A stretch of 64,000 nucleotides of DNA from DATGUP01 sp035301265 (GCA_035301265.1 DATGUP010000008.1:186001-250000); one strand, 5' to 3'. Counted from the stretch's first letter, positions 7,964 to 17,521 are shown. The notes: generated by a model from the sequence alone, not told the origin. Numbers and translations: made by a program.

Positions 7964-9711
7964 TGAAGCGGAAAAAAGGAATGCCTACCTATCCGGGAAG
8001 CCGTAAACTCTATGCGGTGCTGAGTGTACTGATTGTGCTTGAATCCATCGGCATTATCGCCCAGGCTGTTTTTCTGGCCCGGGCGGTTTCCCTTTTATTT
8101 CAGCGCACCCCTTTGGTAGAAACATTATCGGACATGGCGCTATTTTTTGCTGCCTTCGCAGTTCGCTATGGTCTCTCCCATGTGCAGCAATACGTGGCGG
8201 AAAACTATGCTCAAAAGACGAGCCGCCATTTGCGGAATAAACTGATTCAAGCTTATTTTCAACACGGTTTTCGTTTTGCAGAAACAAAAGGGACGGGACG
8301 GTTAGTAACATTGGCGATTGAAGGGATTGATCAGCTAAAGCAGTACTTGGAAATCATCGCCATCCGTACGATACGCGCGCTTGTCGTTCCAGGAGCTATC
8401 GTGATTTATATTGCCACGATTGATCATATCTCCGCTTTGATCCTCATCTTATCCGTTCCGATTGTTATTATCTTTATGATTTTGCTTGGTCTTGCCGCTC
8501 AAAAAATGGCAGATAAACAGTATGCGACATACCGTATACTAGCTAATCATTTTACCGATTCGTTAAAAGGACTAGAGACTTTGAAATATTTAGGAAAAAG
8601 CATCGCCCATGCTCGGAGCATCAATCAGGTTGGGGAGCAATACAGACGAGCAACCAACCGGACATTGCGCATGGCTTTTTTGTCGTCGTTTGCGCTTGAT
8701 TTTTTCAGCAGTCTATCCATTGCGTTTGTTGCGGTTGGGCTCGGCTTTCGTCTCATTGACGGATCGATCCCCTTGATGCCAGCGCTGACGATTTTATTGC
8801 TTGCTCCTGAGTATTTCTTACCAATTAAACAAGTGGGATCAGACTATCATGCCACACTCGACGGACAAGTCGCTATGGAACAGATCGACTCCATTATAAA
8901 TACAGCTGAGATAAATGTCGGAGGCGGTTTAACGTATACTTGGAAGCCGGCAAGCCGCATCGTATTGCAACATGTGTCCGCAGGGGATGAGCGGCCTATT
9001 TTGCAAGGAATTAACTTTTCCTGGACCGGGCATGGCATGATCGGCATTGTCGGTGAAAGCGGAGCGGGAAAATCAAGTTTTCTCCACTTGCTTGCCGGGT
9101 ATTTGCAGCCGACAAACGGTCGCTTTTATGTTGATGAACAAGACGTGTCATCGATGAAAGACGGATGGATGCAACAAATGGCTTATATTCCCCAGCATCC
9201 GTATATTTTCCCGGCGACACTGGCAGATAATATTCGTTTTTATGCTCCGGAAGCATCGGATGACGCTGTTAAACGTGTCATTCGCGCGATTGATTTGGAA
9301 TCGTTTGTAGAACAGCTCCCGAACGGAATACACGAAAACATCGGTGAAGGCGGACGGATGCTGAGCGGCGGCCAGGAGCAGCGTATTGCTATGGCTCGCG
9401 TATTGTTGAGCGATAAACCGATCGTTCTGCTTGATGAACCGACTGCTCATCTTGACATCGAAACTGAATATGAAATAAAACAAATGATGCTGCGTGTTTT
9501 CCGACATAGACTCGTGTTTTTGGCAACCCATCGGCAGCATTGGATGCAAGCGATGGATCATTTACTCGTTCTTCAAAACGGACAGATTGTTGAGCGAGGA
9601 ACGCATGGCGAATTGTTGCAGAAGCGGGGCATCTATTATGACCTGCATGTTCATGGGAAAGGAGGACGTATCGATGCGACGCTGGATTTATCCCTATCTC
9701 AAACAATTTAA
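7963..9711 (+). CDS. cydC: ABC transporter/ATPase for cytochrome bd assembly, CydC/CydD family, first subunit
   Basis: A 582-residue half-transporter: six membrane helices in the first 300 residues, then an ATPase domain with Walker A GESGAGKSS, signature LSGGQEQRIAMAR and Walker B IVLLDEPTAHLD, followed by the H-loop in FLATHRQHW. With the next gene it forms the heterodimer needed to make active cytochrome bd; in E. coli the pair exports cysteine and glutathione, and heme control has also been described. The ATG at 7963 overlaps the cydB stop (TGATG). Bacillus naming of C and D differs from E. coli, so the symbol follows operon order. Confidence 0.93.
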   Translation: MKRKKGMPTYPGSRKLYAVLSVLIVLESIGIIAQAVFLARAVSLLFQRTPLVETLSDMALFFAAFAVRYGLSHVQQYVAENYAQKTSRHLRNKLIQAYFQHGFRFAETKGTGRLVTLAIEGIDQLKQYLEIIAIRTIRALVVPGAIVIYIATIDHISALILILSVPIVIIFMILLGLAAQKMADKQYATYRILANHFTDSLKGLETLKYLGKSIAHARSINQVGEQYRRATNRTLRMAFLSSFALDFFSSLSIAFVAVGLGFRLIDGSIPLMPALTILLLAPEYFLPIKQVGSDYHATLDGQVAMEQIDSIINTAEINVGGGLTYTWKPASRIVLQHVSAGDERPILQGINFSWTGHGMIGIVGESGAGKSSFLHLLAGYLQPTNGRFYVDEQDVSSMKDGWMQQMAYIPQHPYIFPATLADNIRFYAPEASDDAVKRVIRAIDLESFVEQLPNGIHENIGEGGRMLSGGQEQRIAMARVLLSDKPIVLLDEPTAHLDIETEYEIKQMMLRVFRHRLVFLATHRQHWMQAMDHLLVLQNGQIVERGTHGELLQKRGIYYDLHVHGKGGRIDATLDLSLSQTI

Positions 9712-11413
9712 AACAAGAAACATCATCATGATTTTGTTCGGTCTGTTAGGTATCGGATCCGGGGCGATGCTTTTGTTTGTCTCCGGTTTTCTCATTTCGA
9801 AAACCGCGCTGCAGCCGGAAAACATCATGCTCGTTTATGTGCCGATTGTATCTGTCAGAGCATTTAGTATCGGGCAGGCGGTTTTTCTTTATTTAGAAAA
9901 ACTTACTGGCCACGATGTCGTACTGCGTATTTTGCAGAAGATGCGGTCACGTTTATACAAAATAGTTGAGCCCCAGGCCCTTTCCCTTCGCAGCCGCTAT
10001 CAGACGGGTGATTTGCTCGGTGTATTATCCGATGATATTGAGCATTTGCAACATTTGTATTTGCAAACCATTTTCCCCAGTATTCTCGGCTTGTTCACGT
10101 ATGCGATTTTCATTGGCGTCCTTGGTTTATTCGATGGTTTGTTTGCTTTTCTGATGGTTCTTCTGCTCGGCGTTCTTGTCTTTTTACTGCCGTTTATATC
10201 TTTCATCACATCAAGGCGCGATCATGTCCAGGAAAAACAGCAGAAAAACACTTTGTACCGGCAGCTGACTGATGCGATTTTCGGACAGTTGGACTGGCGG
10301 GCTAGCGGTCGGACAGCGGAAGTGCTGGAACGGTTCGCCGCTGAAAATGATGCGCTTTTGAAAACGGAACACAGCTTGCGAAAACGGCGGCACTGGCGTG
10401 ACGGTGTGCTGCGCTTTGTGGCAGGGATTGCTTTGCTTGTCATGATCGTCTGGTCCGATATGCAAACCGGACAAGGGCACTTTTCGCCGACCGTTATAGC
10501 CGCATTTGTATTGGTCACATTTTCGATCATCGATGCCCTCTTGCCGATGTCTCAAGCAGCGGCGGATATTCCGACTTATGCCGATTCGATTAAACGATTG
10601 CAAGCTATTGAGAGCCGTTCGTTCGATCAACCGAATCAAAAAGATTGTGATTGGCAGGCTGCTGAGAAAGTTACAATGACACTTCACAAAGTCAGTTATC
10701 AATATCCGAACAGCTCATCTAAAGCGATTGACCGACTATCGCTTCACATCCCTCATGGAAAAAAAATCGCTGTTCTCGGCAAAAGCGGGGCGGGGAAGTC
10801 GACGCTTGTGAAGCTGATGGCCGGTTTGGTGCAGCCTGATGAAGGAAAGATTACGCTTAATGAACATCCTATGGACAAAAGCTTCTTGTCAACAGCTGTT
10901 TCAGTATTGAATCAAAAACCGCATTTGTTTGACACGACAATCGAAAATAATCTTCGCATTGGTAAGCCTGAAGCGAGCGAAGAAGAGATCTGGCATGTGG
11001 TGGAACAAGCACAGTTGACGGATCTGATCGCCTCCTTGCCGCATGGACTGCAAACGAATATGCACGAAATGGGAAAACGGTTTTCCGGTGGTGAAAGACA
11101 GCGGATCGCGTTTGCGAGAGTTCTATTACAAAATACGCCGATTATTTTATTTGATGAACCGACGATTGGCTTAGATCCCGTAACAGAGCAAAACATTTTG
11201 GAGACGATTTTTAATGCGACCGAAAATAAAACCGTCATTTGGATCACACACCATTTGGCCGGGGTGGAAAATATGGATGAGATTATTTTTCTTAATAAGG
11301 GTCAAATTTTTATGAGGGGGAGTCATCATAAATTGCTACAAACGAATAAATATTATCAAACATTATATCGCATGGATCAAGGCGTGTACGAAACTCCTCA
11401 TTCTATCCGGTGA
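9674..11413 (+). CDS. cydD: ABC transporter/ATPase for cytochrome bd assembly, second subunit
   Basis: A 579-residue half-transporter with an N-terminal membrane domain (first helix IIMILFGLLGIGSGAMLLFV) and an ATPase domain: Walker A GKSGAGKST, signature FSGGERQRIAFAR, Walker B IILFDEPTIGLD. The ATG at 9674 has GGAGGACG 6 nt upstream and lies inside the end of cydC (38-nt overlap). The frame is open further upstream inside cydC, but those starts lack an RBS. Last gene of the operon. Confidence 0.93.
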   Translation: MRRWIYPYLKQFKTRNIIMILFGLLGIGSGAMLLFVSGFLISKTALQPENIMLVYVPIVSVRAFSIGQAVFLYLEKLTGHDVVLRILQKMRSRLYKIVEPQALSLRSRYQTGDLLGVLSDDIEHLQHLYLQTIFPSILGLFTYAIFIGVLGLFDGLFAFLMVLLLGVLVFLLPFISFITSRRDHVQEKQQKNTLYRQLTDAIFGQLDWRASGRTAEVLERFAAENDALLKTEHSLRKRRHWRDGVLRFVAGIALLVMIVWSDMQTGQGHFSPTVIAAFVLVTFSIIDALLPMSQAAADIPTYADSIKRLQAIESRSFDQPNQKDCDWQAAEKVTMTLHKVSYQYPNSSSKAIDRLSLHIPHGKKIAVLGKSGAGKSTLVKLMAGLVQPDEGKITLNEHPMDKSFLSTAVSVLNQKPHLFDTTIENNLRIGKPEASEEEIWHVVEQAQLTDLIASLPHGLQTNMHEMGKRFSGGERQRIAFARVLLQNTPIILFDEPTIGLDPVTEQNILETIFNATENKTVIWITHHLAGVENMDEIIFLNKGQIFMRGSHHKLLQTNKYYQTLYRMDQGVYETPHSIR

Positions 11414-11642
11414 CCTTTTTCATCGAAAATAGACTAGCAAACGCGACTGAATGGCTATATGTAGCATCTTCCCATAATAAACGGGATGGGAGAGCTTTAA
11501 GGGGGATATCGCGCTTCATGAAACGGCAAGTATGATGAATGATTGCAGGAATACTGAATGATTTTGTGACTTGAAAACACTTGTCTTGCTGGCGTTGATA
11601 GAGCGATCCTGTGCGTTCAGTTCATCATCCATTATACGGCTT

Positions 11643-11809
11643 CAAATTCCAAAACCTGCCACCCCAATGACCAATCATTCGTACGGGCGATGAATCTGTG
11701 AAGATAATACCCATAAGAAAAACGACTAACGTTAAATAACTGCGAGTAAAAAAGCATCCGGCAAATACCGTTGAACAATCCGATCGAACAAACGAGTGAG
11801 CGTTCACAT
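11643..11809 (-). pseudogene. 5' remnant of a short-chain fatty acid transporter (AtoE-like)
   Basis: On the minus strand an RBS (GGAGAG) precedes ATG at 11809, and the second codon is a TGA stop. The same frame then reads LTRLFDRIVQRYLPDAFLLA, and after a frameshift LTLVVFLMGIIFTDSSP with WGGRFWNL. This is the start of AtoE/ScfA-type short-chain fatty acid uptake proteins, which are normally over 430 residues. The rest is deleted. A cre-like site lies just upstream at 11829-11842. Confidence 0.7.
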
Positions 11810-11828
11810 TAAATTCTTCTCTCCTTTA

Positions 11829-11842
11829 AGAAAACGTTTTCA
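11829..11842. promoter_or_regulatory. cre-like site (CcpA operator) before the broken transporter
   Basis: AGAAAACGTTTTCA differs from the palindromic cre TGAAAACGTTTTCA only in the first base. It is 20 bp upstream of the former start codon. Confidence 0.55.
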
Positions 11843-12138
11843 AAAACATGTTAACATAATATTTAAACGATTAATAATACATCTTACCTCAGTTTTATAT
11901 GTACATATAAAGGATTAGGAAAGGTGATATGTGCGTTTTTAATATATGGGCACAGGTCTAAAGTCATAAAACATTGTAGTTCAAAAAAACCAATAATTTC
12001 CATTTATAATACAATGTATTAGGTATTTCCGAGCTTTTTTTGTTTTAGCAGTCCTAATTTTGCATCTTTTCGACAAATGTTTTCATTTTTCCGCTATAAT
12101 AAACGTGCTCTGAATCATGCAGAATGGAGGAATGGCAT

Positions 12139-13305
12139 TTGTCAAAAAAACGAGAACTACAGCCTGTTACACGGTCAAGACGGCATAAGAAAAGGCGCAT
12201 CAAGTTTTACATTGCTTTTATGACTGCAATCTTATTGATTATTAGCTGCGCAGTTCTAGTTATGGCCTTTGGACCGTATTCTTTTTTTGACAATGATCAG
12301 ACTACCGAAGTGACAACGAATTCCTTCAAAACTCATTCGGATAATTCAAAAGCGGGCGAAAACGCGACTAAAAATAAACAAAAAAAAGATCACCATGATT
12401 CCCAAGCGCAGGAAAAAGCGGATAATAAAGAGGCGGAACAAGCGGATGCGAATACGCAACAACTCGACGGAGATTCGAATGAAAATCATATAGAAACAAC
12501 AGATGAAACGGACGAAGTAGTGGAGGAAAATCATAGAGAATTGTCGAATGAGCCGGAACATGTCATTACACATAAGGTAGACGAAAACGAAACGCTTTTT
12601 GATATCGCGATGCTATATTATGGAAGCGGTCATCAACAAGATGAAATAGTTCATTACAATGGGATTACTAATCCGGAAAAAGAGATTCAAGCTGGAATGG
12701 AATTGTCCATTCCTAATCCGCGCTATATGGTTTCGCATACAGTAGCTAAAGGGGAGACATTACAAAGCATTAGTGAAGCGTTTTATAATACAGATGAACA
12801 TACGGGGTCATTAGCTGCTCATAATGGGTTAAGTGATCCGAATGACTTAAAATACGGGATGACTCTCCATATTCCTAATCCATCTGTTTTAACGAATCTT
12901 GTCCAGGAGGACGAAAAGGTGGATACGAATGCTTACGGTATTGTGATTAATAAACGGACGAATTTGTTAACGGTATTTCACAATGATGATGTCGTCACAA
13001 CGTTTCCGGTCAGCACAAGTGTAGATCCGTCGCTTATACCTGAAGGGAATTTTCAGATTATCACCAAACATGAAAATCAATTGGGGATTTCGCACAATAA
13101 CCTAAGCAACCCTCTTGGCGATCATTGGCTCGGTTTAAACGTGCCGGGAACCGATGGAACGGTATACGGTATTCACGGGGAGAATGATCCGAATGACATC
13201 GGTCAAAACGAAAGTGAGGGATGTATCCAAATGCACAATGCTGACTTAGCGTGGCTCTACGATCATATACCGATGGAAACACCGGTTTCTATTGTGTACG
13301 AATAA
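12139..13305 (+). CDS. LysM and L,D-transpeptidase (YkuD) domain cell wall protein
   Basis: A 388-residue protein: a basic cytoplasmic start, one membrane helix (about 23-46), a low-complexity acidic linker, two LysM peptidoglycan-binding repeats (about 143-195 and 198-248), and a C-terminal YkuD domain. The active-site region is YGIHGENDPND and SEGCIQMHN with the catalytic Cys. The usual motif is S-x-G-C-I-R-M; here Gln replaces the Arg. It should cross-link or tailor peptidoglycan outside the membrane. The start is TTG at 12139, 8 nt after GGAGG; the ATG at 12124 overlaps the RBS. Promoter -10 is TATAAT at 12095-12100; a strong terminator follows. Confidence 0.9.
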   Translation: MSKKRELQPVTRSRRHKKRRIKFYIAFMTAILLIISCAVLVMAFGPYSFFDNDQTTEVTTNSFKTHSDNSKAGENATKNKQKKDHHDSQAQEKADNKEAEQADANTQQLDGDSNENHIETTDETDEVVEENHRELSNEPEHVITHKVDENETLFDIAMLYYGSGHQQDEIVHYNGITNPEKEIQAGMELSIPNPRYMVSHTVAKGETLQSISEAFYNTDEHTGSLAAHNGLSDPNDLKYGMTLHIPNPSVLTNLVQEDEKVDTNAYGIVINKRTNLLTVFHNDDVVTTFPVSTSVDPSLIPEGNFQIITKHENQLGISHNNLSNPLGDHWLGLNVPGTDGTVYGIHGENDPNDIGQNESEGCIQMHNADLAWLYDHIPMETPVSIVYE

Positions 13306-13327
13306 ATCGATAATGCAACCTAAAACG

Positions 13328-13379
13328 AGATCGGGACAGATCGACGAATTTTCGTCGTCGGGCCCGATCTTTTTTTTAC
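13328..13379 (+). terminator. Intrinsic terminator after the L,D-transpeptidase gene
   Basis: GATCGGG pairs with CCCGATC around an inner GACGAA/TTCGTC stem, followed by eight T. Confidence 0.85.
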
Positions 13380-13473
13380 GTGTAGCTTTGGCTTTGCTAT
13401 CGAAATGTATTTAAGTTATGTTATAGTAATGATCGGAGTTTTTTATTTTAGCTTGAGGAGGAGTTGCTGATTC

Positions 13474-14703
13474 GTGGATTTAAACAATCAAGATCATTTC
13501 AGATCATTTTATAAATTAATGCTTGTACTAGGTATTGTCTTTGTTGCGTTTAATTTACGTCCAGCTATCACATCTGTCGGACCTGTTATCGGTTCAATTC
13601 GAGATGATGTCGGTTTGTCGAATTGGAGCGCAGGTATTTTAACGAGTTTACCGCTGATAGCTTTTTCTTTTATGTCACCGCTTGTTCCTAAATTAGGGCA
13701 CCGATACACAAATGAACGTGCGCTCGTCTTAGGTCTTGTTTTATTGACGATCGGCATTCTCGTTCGCTCGGTGACATGGGCTTTCTTACTATTTAGTGGG
13801 ACGCTTTTCGCTGGTATGGGCATTGCGATATTGAACGTTCTATTGCCAAGTGTGATTAAAGATAAATTCCCGACGAAAGTTCCGTTCATGACGAGTGTTT
13901 ACTCAACAGCGATGGGAACTTTTGCCGCTATAGCATCGGGCTTAAGCGTACCGATCGCTTTTGGACTGAATCTCGGCTGGGAGGCAGCTTTACTCGTCTG
14001 GGCGATTCCGTCTGTCATGGCTATTATCATATGGTTTTATTTAATCTGGAAAGATGAAAAAAACGAAACGACGCAAATGGCCTATGTTCAATCGCGAGGC
14101 AACCGGATGTGGCGTTCGCCGCTCGCTTGGCAAGTAGCCTCGTTCATGGGTCTGCAGTCGTTCACATTTTATGTGACGATCTCGTGGTTGCCGGAGATTT
14201 TACATGATTACGGAGTGAGCTTGCAAACGGCTGGATGGATGCTCTCCTTTACTCAATTTATCGGTCTGCCAACAAGTTTTTTCGTCCCGGTTATTGCTGG
14301 GCGTTTTACGACCCAACGGTGGATTGCGCTGGTGCTTTGTTTGACGGCGTTCGCAGGCTATGGTGGCCTGCTCATAGGAACGTCGAACACGACGATGGTT
14401 ATCAGCATCATATTGATCGGCCTTGCGTTAGGCGGTATTTTTCCATTGGCTTTAGCTCTTCTTGGAATGCGGGCGCGGACTGCCCGACAAGCTGCTGAAT
14501 TGTCAGGTATGGCTCAGGCGTTTGGCTATTTGTTGGCAGCGGTCGGACCGACGCTGATCGGCTATTTGTATGATTTAGCCGGCAATTGGGAGGTTCCGCT
14601 GATTACGCTCATGATCACAACTCTTCTCGTTGCTTCCTTTGGCATGGGGGCCGGTCGGAATAAATATGTGCTGGATGATGTTGGTGAAAAGACAGGCAGC
14701 TAA
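13474..14703 (+). CDS. MFS transporter, CynX/NimT (YycB-like) family
   Basis: A 409-residue integral membrane protein with about 12 hydrophobic segments. The start motif FNLRPAITSVGPV and the following IRDDVGLSNWSAGILTSLPL are typical of the CynX/NimT subfamily (cyanate or 2-nitroimidazole transport proteins and YycB). The actual substrate cannot be read from the sequence. The GTG start at 13474 follows GAGGAGGAG at 13455-13463. It is followed by a second, unrelated MFS gene with a 125-bp gap. Confidence 0.85.
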   Translation: MDLNNQDHFRSFYKLMLVLGIVFVAFNLRPAITSVGPVIGSIRDDVGLSNWSAGILTSLPLIAFSFMSPLVPKLGHRYTNERALVLGLVLLTIGILVRSVTWAFLLFSGTLFAGMGIAILNVLLPSVIKDKFPTKVPFMTSVYSTAMGTFAAIASGLSVPIAFGLNLGWEAALLVWAIPSVMAIIIWFYLIWKDEKNETTQMAYVQSRGNRMWRSPLAWQVASFMGLQSFTFYVTISWLPEILHDYGVSLQTAGWMLSFTQFIGLPTSFFVPVIAGRFTTQRWIALVLCLTAFAGYGGLLIGTSNTTMVISIILIGLALGGIFPLALALLGMRARTARQAAELSGMAQAFGYLLAAVGPTLIGYLYDLAGNWEVPLITLMITTLLVASFGMGAGRNKYVLDDVGEKTGS

Positions 14704-14828
14704 AATTTCGTAGGTGCAGATTTTCGGATCGACCCCAATCGTTATCCCAATGAATCATTCTCATTGCTATCTACCGAAAATTGGCTTACAATGTTCATTT
14801 GATAGATTGTAAAGTGAGAGATGGTTGA

Positions 14829-16019
14829 ATGCCGCGATATGTTTGGATTTTGGTCATAGCCTCAACGATTCAGGTCACAGGCGCTTCTTTTTTATGGCCG
14901 TTAAACACAATTTATATGCATAACGAACTTGGTAAAAGTTTGGCGTTTGCCGGACTCATTTTAATGTTTAATCAAGGGGCGGCGATTGTCGGAAACTTGA
15001 TTGGCGGTGTGCTTTTTGATAAGATCAGCGCCTATAAAACCATCCTGATCGGCACATCGATAACGCTCGGATCAGCGGTGATAATGGCATTCAACCATAG
15101 CATCGTACCTTATTCTATTTTACTTATTATCATCGGCTTTGGTTCCGGTGTAACGCAGCCAGTGATGTTTGCCTTGGCTGGGTCAGTCTGGCCTGAAGGT
15201 GGACGACGTGCTTTTAATGCGGTTTATGTGGCACGCAATGTTGGAGTCGCACTTGGAGCAACCATTGCCGGCTATGTTGCGGATATTTCGTTTACATATA
15301 CATTTATGGCGAATGCATCGATGTTTGCAGTCTTTTTTCTGATCGTTATTTTTACTTTTCGAGGAATGGAGCGGGCGAAAGATGAACGCACGGGTACAGC
15401 AACAAAAGATCAGATAGAGAAAACTGAGGACAAACGTGCTTTTATCGGTTTGCTCATTTTGTCCTGCGGGTTCTTAATCGCTTGGCTGACATATAGCCAA
15501 TGGCAGTCAACGATTGCTTCTCACACTCAAGATATCGGTATTCCGCTCGATCAGTACAGTACGATTTGGGCCATTAATGGGACGTTGATTGTATTGGGTC
15601 AACCGCTTGTCAAATGGTTTACGACGAAAGTGATAGCGCAAAAGAAGCATATCTACGTTGGCAATGCTATTTTTATTCTTTCGTTCATAGTTGCGAGTTT
15701 TTCTGAAACATTTACTATGTTCGCCGTTGCCATGGTGATTTTAACGCTTGGTGAAATGCTCGTTTGGCCGGCAGTTCCATCGCTCGCCAACGAGTTAGCA
15801 CCTACAGGCCGCGCGGGGTTCTACCAAGGCTTTGTCAACAGCATCGCTGCAGCAGGACGTATGAGCGGTCCGTTTATTGGTGGACTGATCGTTGATTTAT
15901 ACAGTATCGATACGTTATTCATTGTTATGTACGGTTTATTAGTAATCCCGTTTATAACCACCTATTTTTACGATCGGGGAGTTCGTTATCGAATAAATCG
16001 TAACGAGTGCGTTCAATAA
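14829..16019 (+). CDS. MFS transporter (YttB-like)
   Basis: A 396-residue membrane protein with about 12 hydrophobic segments. GGVLFDKISAYKTILIG after the second helix is the MFS loop 2-3 motif with the conserved Asp and Lys, and the charged central loop (about residues 178-205) divides the two halves. It looks like a drug or metabolite exporter of the YttB type; the substrate is unknown. Start ATG 14829 has only a weak GAGAG upstream. Confidence 0.8.
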   Translation: MPRYVWILVIASTIQVTGASFLWPLNTIYMHNELGKSLAFAGLILMFNQGAAIVGNLIGGVLFDKISAYKTILIGTSITLGSAVIMAFNHSIVPYSILLIIIGFGSGVTQPVMFALAGSVWPEGGRRAFNAVYVARNVGVALGATIAGYVADISFTYTFMANASMFAVFFLIVIFTFRGMERAKDERTGTATKDQIEKTEDKRAFIGLLILSCGFLIAWLTYSQWQSTIASHTQDIGIPLDQYSTIWAINGTLIVLGQPLVKWFTTKVIAQKKHIYVGNAIFILSFIVASFSETFTMFAVAMVILTLGEMLVWPAVPSLANELAPTGRAGFYQGFVNSIAAAGRMSGPFIGGLIVDLYSIDTLFIVMYGLLVIPFITTYFYDRGVRYRINRNECVQ

Positions 16020-16072
16020 TTATTGATGAAAAATTTTTATATGGAAAATGTAAATAGAAGGAGGCGGTGTAA

Positions 16073-16171
16073 GTGGTGAATATATATCGCAAAATATTAT
16101 ACGTACCGACCGGCATTATGGATAAATGCAATAAAATGACTGAGGAGAGAGTGGATAGTGGCAGAAATTAA
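16073..16171 (+). CDS. Possible 32-residue ORF overlapping the HAD gene
   Basis: AGGAGGCGG (16059-16067) is followed after 5 nt by GTG GTG and a short ORF ending in TAA at 16169-16171, 14 nt inside the next gene. The peptide (start MVNIYRKILYVPTGIMDKCN) has no known domain. It may be a leader peptide that couples translation to the phosphatase gene, or chance. Confidence 0.3.
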   Translation: MVNIYRKILYVPTGIMDKCNKMTEERVDSGRN

Positions 16172-16889
16172 ACTGATAGCTTTGGATATGGATGGGACGT
16201 TGTTAAACAGTGACGAAGAAGTTTCTGAATATACGAAAGAAACGATTGCCAAGGCGTTGGAGAAAAATGTGCGTGTTGTGCTCAGTACAGGACGCTGGCT
16301 AGGTTCGTGCTATCCTTATGCGGAAGCGTTGAATTTAAAATCTGATTTAATTACATGTAACGGTGGCGAAATTTGGACGATTAATAAAGAACTCGTTGAG
16401 CGTCATCTGTTCGATGAAGAAAAAATGAACGCTATGTATGAAATCGCCCGGACGCTAGGCATGTTTACATGGATGGTTGCGACCGACCGGATATTTTATG
16501 ATGAAAAGCCTGACGATTTATCCAGCTACGCTTGGCTGAAATTTGGCTGTGCTACGACGGATAAAAAAGTGCTCGATGAGTTTATCGAGCAAATATCTTA
16601 TTTTGAAGGTTTGGAACTGACCAATTCGATGCCGTTAAATGTGGAAATCAATCCTAAAGGTGTCAACAAGGCAAATGCCCTGCGACGCGTATGCCGCGAT
16701 CTCGGATTGACGATGGATCAGGTCATGGCCGCTGGTGATAGTCTGAACGATATAAAGATGATTCAAGAAGCAGGCGTTGGTGTCGCCATGGGCAATGCGC
16801 AAGAGGCGATCAAAAAAGCGGCGGATTATATAACGGACACGAATGATAATGATGGTGTGGCCAAAGCCATTGAAAAATTTGTTCTCTAA
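16158..16889 (+). CDS. Cof-type HAD-IIB phosphatase
   Basis: A 243-residue cytoplasmic phosphatase. HAD motif I is DMDGTLLNS with nucleophile D10 and D12, motif II is VLSTGRW, the Lys motif is in the NPKGVNKANAL segment, and motif III/IV is AAGDSLNDIKMI. The large C2B cap between motifs II and III defines the Cof/IIB group, which acts on sugar phosphates or flavin and pyridoxal phosphates; the substrate here is unknown. GTG at 16158 follows GAGGAGA by 9 nt. Confidence 0.9.
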   Translation: MAEIKLIALDMDGTLLNSDEEVSEYTKETIAKALEKNVRVVLSTGRWLGSCYPYAEALNLKSDLITCNGGEIWTINKELVERHLFDEEKMNAMYEIARTLGMFTWMVATDRIFYDEKPDDLSSYAWLKFGCATTDKKVLDEFIEQISYFEGLELTNSMPLNVEINPKGVNKANALRRVCRDLGLTMDQVMAAGDSLNDIKMIQEAGVGVAMGNAQEAIKKAADYITDTNDNDGVAKAIEKFVL

Positions 16890-16896
16890 TCAACAT

Positions 16897-16937
16897 CCCG
16901 CTCTGCCGATTGATCAATTGGCAGGCGGGTTTTTTGT
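16897..16937 (+). terminator. Intrinsic terminator after the HAD gene
   Basis: CCCGC-TCTGCC pairs with GGCAG-GCGGG around an AT-rich loop, followed by TTTTTT. Confidence 0.85.
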
Positions 16938-17077
16938 TTTGTGAAAGATATCTCCATCTTTTCGGTTGCTTTTTTTACCTTTTAATATCATAAACAAACT
17001 ATGATAATGAGTTTTACTTACATTGTCAATCAAAAAGTTGTATAATGGAGACAGTATCTAGAAAGGAGATGCTGTCA

Positions 17078-17260
17078 TTGTCTTTTTCCAGAAAACCGAA
17101 AGAGCCGGTACCCGAAGTGGAAACGAAAGTATGGGCGTGTACGAACGATGATTGCCGTGGTTGGATGAGAGAATCGTTCAGTTTTGCTAAGGAGCCCAAA
17201 TGCCCGCTCTGCCAATCCGACATGAAACAAGAAGTGCGTATCTTGCCGAAGTTAGAATAG
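17078..17260 (+). CDS. YdjO-like small zinc-ribbon protein
   Basis: A 60-residue protein with two Cys pairs: WACTNDDCRGWMR (C-x4-C, near residues 20-25) and CPLCQSDM (near 42-45), likely binding one zinc. The pattern and the tail RILPKLE match B. subtilis YdjO, described as cold-inducible; the molecular role is unknown. TTG at 17078 is taken as start because AAAGGAGATG (17062-17071) is at ideal distance; the ATG at 17045 overlaps the promoter -10 TATAAT (17041-17046). Confidence 0.8.
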   Translation: MSFSRKPKEPVPEVETKVWACTNDDCRGWMRESFSFAKEPKCPLCQSDMKQEVRILPKLE

Positions 17261-17350
17261 TCATTCAAACATTATAACGGTCATTTGAAAGAGACGATGT
17301 TGGCCATATGTTCATTTGCCTAGACCCTATGTGATGTTATTAGGATTGCT

Positions 17351-17378
17351 GCCTCGGAAAATTGTTCCGGGGATTTTT
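17351..17378 (+). terminator. Terminator after the YdjO-like gene
   Basis: CCTCGGAA pairs with TTCCGGGG (one T-G pair), loop AATTG, then ATTTTTAT. Confidence 0.7.
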
Positions 17379-17492
17379 ATGTACAAAGGTATTCATTATT
17401 TTGTATACGCTATTTATTATTCTATAGAAAAGAGGGATCTTATCTATAAGATTTATTAACAAAATACTAAACATTATATTTTTTCCAAATTA

Positions 17493-17521
17493 TTGACCGA
17501 CCTATTTATATATTATAGTTA
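17493..17521 (+). promoter_or_regulatory. Sigma-A-like promoter without an intact gene
   Basis: TTGACC, 17-nt spacer, TAGTTA. A strong RBS (GAGGAGGTGA, 17540-17549) follows, but the codons after it are TTG-TGA. Confidence 0.4.

Larger units (their letters stand above)
11414..12138. other. Gap after cydABCD
   Basis: Contains a remnant of a short-chain fatty acid transporter gene on the minus strand, its cre-like site, and the -10 region (TATAAT, 12095-12100) of the next gene. No strong terminator for cydD was found; a weak 6-bp stem occurs near 11472-11492. Confidence 0.5.

Noticed and set aside
9148..9706. Minus-strand ORFs of 105-137 residues inside cydC
   Set aside because: Antisense to a conserved ATPase domain, without RBS or family motifs.
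10211..10702. Minus-strand ORF of 163 residues inside cydD
   Set aside because: Despite its length it is antisense to the membrane domain and has no start signals.
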